In this document: piece by piece, positions 61,672-64,000 of the stretch
Layout of the letters: every line of letters begins with the position of its first letter
Position numbering within the stretch: the stretch's first letter is position 1
Assembly: GCA_026413225.1 (NCBI GenBank)
Contig: CM048552.1
Span: 164,374,053 to 164,438,052, forward strand
Source of the DNA: Otis tarda
Taxonomy: Eukaryota > Chordata > Aves > Otidiformes > Otididae
DNA length: 64,000 nt
Direction: 5' to 3'
The notes under the pieces: generated by a model
What the model saw: the letters and a program-made list of their open reading frames with translations, nothing else
Told to the model about the DNA's origin: nothing
The model's database searches: none
Translations under genes and position numbers: made by a program

Positions 61672-62247
61672 CATTCTGGTTTCATCCGTCATGGAGTTAA
61701 ATTTGCTCAGTAGCTGCTGTGTTTTGGATTTAGTATGGGATTTGATATGTGAAGAATACTGATAATACACTGATGTTGTTAGCTCTTGCTGAAGGGACTA
61801 AGGGCTTTTTCCAGCTTCCCAGGTTTTGCCGATGTGCAGATGTACAAAGCTGGGAGGGGTATAGCAAGTACAGTTGACCAAAACTGGCCAAAGAGTGTAT
61901 TCCATACAATAGACATCATGCTGAGTATGTAAGTGGGGGCTGGCCAGGGGCTAGTTCTCTCTCTCTCTCGCTCCTTTGCTTGCTGCTCAGTTTCATTTCT
62001 GTGATCTCTGCTTGGAGAGAGCTGTTCATTGAGTCATCAGGCAGTGAGAAATTGTGCATAATTCATTTTGTACATTTTAGTATCCCTATTTTTTTTATTA
62101 TTATTATAATATTTCTTTGCTATCCTAGTAAATTGTCTTTATCTCAACTCCTAAGTTTTCCTTTCATCCCGATTCTTTCCCCCATCCCCCTGGGGAGGGT
62201 AAGTGATCGACTGTATGGTATTTACTGACTAGTGTTAAACCATGACA
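61672..62247 (+). mobile_element. Solo LTR, 576 bp, family B, old
   Basis: Flanked on both sides by GACAT (61667-61671 and 62248-62252), an exact 5-bp duplication. Block order equals the proviral LTR: GGTTTCATC at the start, CCAAACTGG-like middle (CAAAACTGGCCAAAGAG), promoter TATGTAAGTGGGGGC near 61928, and GTTAAACCATGACA at the end. The first two bases read CA instead of TG, evidently decay. Confidence 0.87.
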
Positions 62248-62335
62248 GACATATTTTCTGGACAGTGGCCAGGAAGTTATTAATGAGCACAAAACAACAA
62301 CAACAACAAAAATTAATTATTTATTGATTAAACAT

Positions 62336-62736
62336 TTCAGCTGGGTGGGAACACAGCCAGGACAGATTATCCCAAATGATCAAAAGGATATCCCATATCC
62401 CATATCATATGATGTCATGCTTAGCAGCAAAAGCTCAGGAGGAAGGGTGCATGTTTGTGATTATGACATTTATATTCCCACATTAACTCTTATGTGTGCT
62501 GAAGGCCTGCTTTCTGGGAAATGGTTTGACATCTGTCTGCTGATGGTAAGTAATGAAGTAATTCTTTCTTTGATTTGCTTGTGTGTGTAATCTTTTTTTC
62601 AAGTTATTAAACTGTTTTTATCTCGACTCATGAGTTTTCAGCTTTTGCTGTTCCAATTCTCTACCCCATCCCACTGATGGGGGAGTGAGTAAACAACTGG
62701 GTGGAGGCTTAGCTTCTGGCCAGGGTCAACCCACCA
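62336..62736 (+). mobile_element. 5'-truncated LTR, ERV-L-like
   Basis: Starts within an LTR at GCTGGGTGGGAACACAGCC and carries AATGATCAAAAGGATATCCC, a GATGTCATGCTTAGCAGC promoter-proximal block, then TTATCTCGACTCATGAG and an end reading CAGGGTCAACCCACCA. The first part of the LTR is missing. It lies only about 90 bp from the previous solo LTR. Confidence 0.75.
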
Positions 62737-64000
62737 AGTAGGTCAGGAAGATATTTTCTTTAAAATGTACTATATTTAAATTCATTTAAGTAAGCATATT
62801 ATAATAATGAGACAAAAAAACCCTGATAGTATAGCGTAGGATAGATTAAATATCTAGTTCTATACATTTTTGTTTGATGTAGAATTCAATGGAAGCATTG
62901 CTGAAGAAGCTTTCTAATAATTCTTGAAAATAGACTTTAATATAACCAATATAAAAATGTAAATGCTTTAGGATATATATTTCAGGGCTGAAATTAAGGA
63001 GTATATAAAGTGATTATACTTGGTTTTAAGAGCTATTTAGATTAACTTCTTATTATTTTTTTTGTTTGTTTTACTCAAATTTGCCTGTTTTCTTCTTTAT
63101 TATATCATTTTACTCATTACAATTCCTTAACTGATGTGCCTGCTTTCTCTGTAATTTCTTTTTCATATGATTTAACATATTTTGATTTTGTTTCTTCCAT
63201 CCATTCTTTTTTCTGTCCCTATTCTTCTTTAATATATAAATGTTTCCACAATTATGTTTTCTCTTCTCTTCTTGTGTCATTAGCTTGGTATTTAAATCCT
63301 AACCACTACTAGTTAACAAAAACAATGGAGTCCAAAAATAAGCATTGAATCATCGATGAAGAGCTTCAGGCATTGAAAATTGAGTCAATGTAGGATCAAA
63401 AGCAAAATATGTAATCACTTAAGGTGATGTGACAAGAACGAATGAGTCCTAATGATTTTATTAGATATTGTTTCCAGATTATTTTGATAACAATTGTTAG
63501 GAAAGATAGAATACAGAGCAACATGTGCAGTTACAGTATCTACATGATGGATTATGAAATGGGTTTCATGATGACATGAAATTAGACATGTTAGACATTT
63601 AAGCAGGAAGCACGATTAGTCATAGTGGGCCATTGTGAGTTCAGTTGTTCTTCCTATGTACAGTGCACTCAGGGTTGAAGGACTAACACCCTATAACCCT
63701 ATGCTGAAACCAGGAGCCGTTGCCTCAGAGAAGCAATAAACACTTGCCAGGATCTTTAAAAAAGTCACCGACAGTATCTTTCTGTCCCTCCAACTGATAA
63801 GGCTTTATATACATATTTATTAATTTCATTTGGAAACTACCTGTTTTGGGTTTGATGGCTGGAATTATTTACATTAAGATGCAACAGAGACAAATTTTCA
63901 ATCTTTTCTCATTGAACTCCAGAACTACTAGTTTCTATTTCCAACAAAGTTGACATTCTCATAAACTGAGTCTATTATTTGATCTACCTACTGGTGTCAG
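62737..64000. other. AT-rich unique DNA with a possible LTR end
   Basis: At 63600-63775 a stretch reads CAGAGAAGCAATAAACACTT followed by GCCAGGATCTTTAAAAAAG, which resembles the R-U5 end of an LTR on the plus strand. No 5' end or second copy is seen, so I leave it unassigned. The rest shows nothing. Confidence 0.4.

Noticed and set aside
63600..63775. Solo LTR
   Set aside because: Only an AATAAA and a short downstream pattern suggest it; there are no defined ends, target duplication or second copy.

Overview
This 64 kb window looks like bird genomic DNA: AT-rich single-copy sequence loaded with CR1 LINE fragments (minus-strand copies ending in the typical ATTCTATGAT-like tails) and solo LTRs of class III (ERV-L-like) endogenous retroviruses with 5-bp target duplications. 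I recognise no host protein-coding exon, rRNA, tRNA or CRISPR. It fits a gene desert or a very large intron. The species cannot be named from this sequence.

The main object is a young minus-strand provirus at 9140-18061, arranged LTR - PBS - gag - pro-pol - LTR - PBS - truncated gag. The two 620-bp LTRs look the same wherever I compared them. The complete gag (15227-17380) is open. Protease, reverse transcriptase, RNase H and a DD35E integrase follow in pro-pol, broken by one frameshift and one in-frame TGA. There is no env. gag and pro-pol share one frame, separated by a single UAG. Upstream of the internal LTR's pol lies a second, nearly identical gag, cut at 9139/9140, so the locus is a partial tandem provirus.

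Layout: 1-7039 AT-rich unique DNA with an odd interleaved inverted repeat near 5.87 kb; 7040-8188 solo LTR; 9140-18061 provirus; 18.9-20.6 kb CR1 and a solo LTR; 20.6-27.3 kb mostly unique; 27.3-36.6 kb a mix of solo LTRs and CR1, including an LTR inside a CR1; 38.1-39.0 kb CR1; 40.3-46.8 kb a dense nest (LTR split by other LTRs and by a CR1 that itself carries an LTR) ending in a (TATCC)24 array on a CR1 tail; 46.8-54.8 kb mostly unique with one GC-rich patch; 54.8-62.7 kb old LTRs and CR1; 62.7-64 kb unique with a possible LTR end.

I see no clear novel functional system. The points most worth a second look are the tandem provirus with its extra LTR-driven gag reading frame, the UAG gag/pol arrangement combined with a tRNA-Lys-type primer site in an ERV-L-like element, the loss of the TATA segment in both proviral LTRs, and the pseudoknot-topology inverted repeat.
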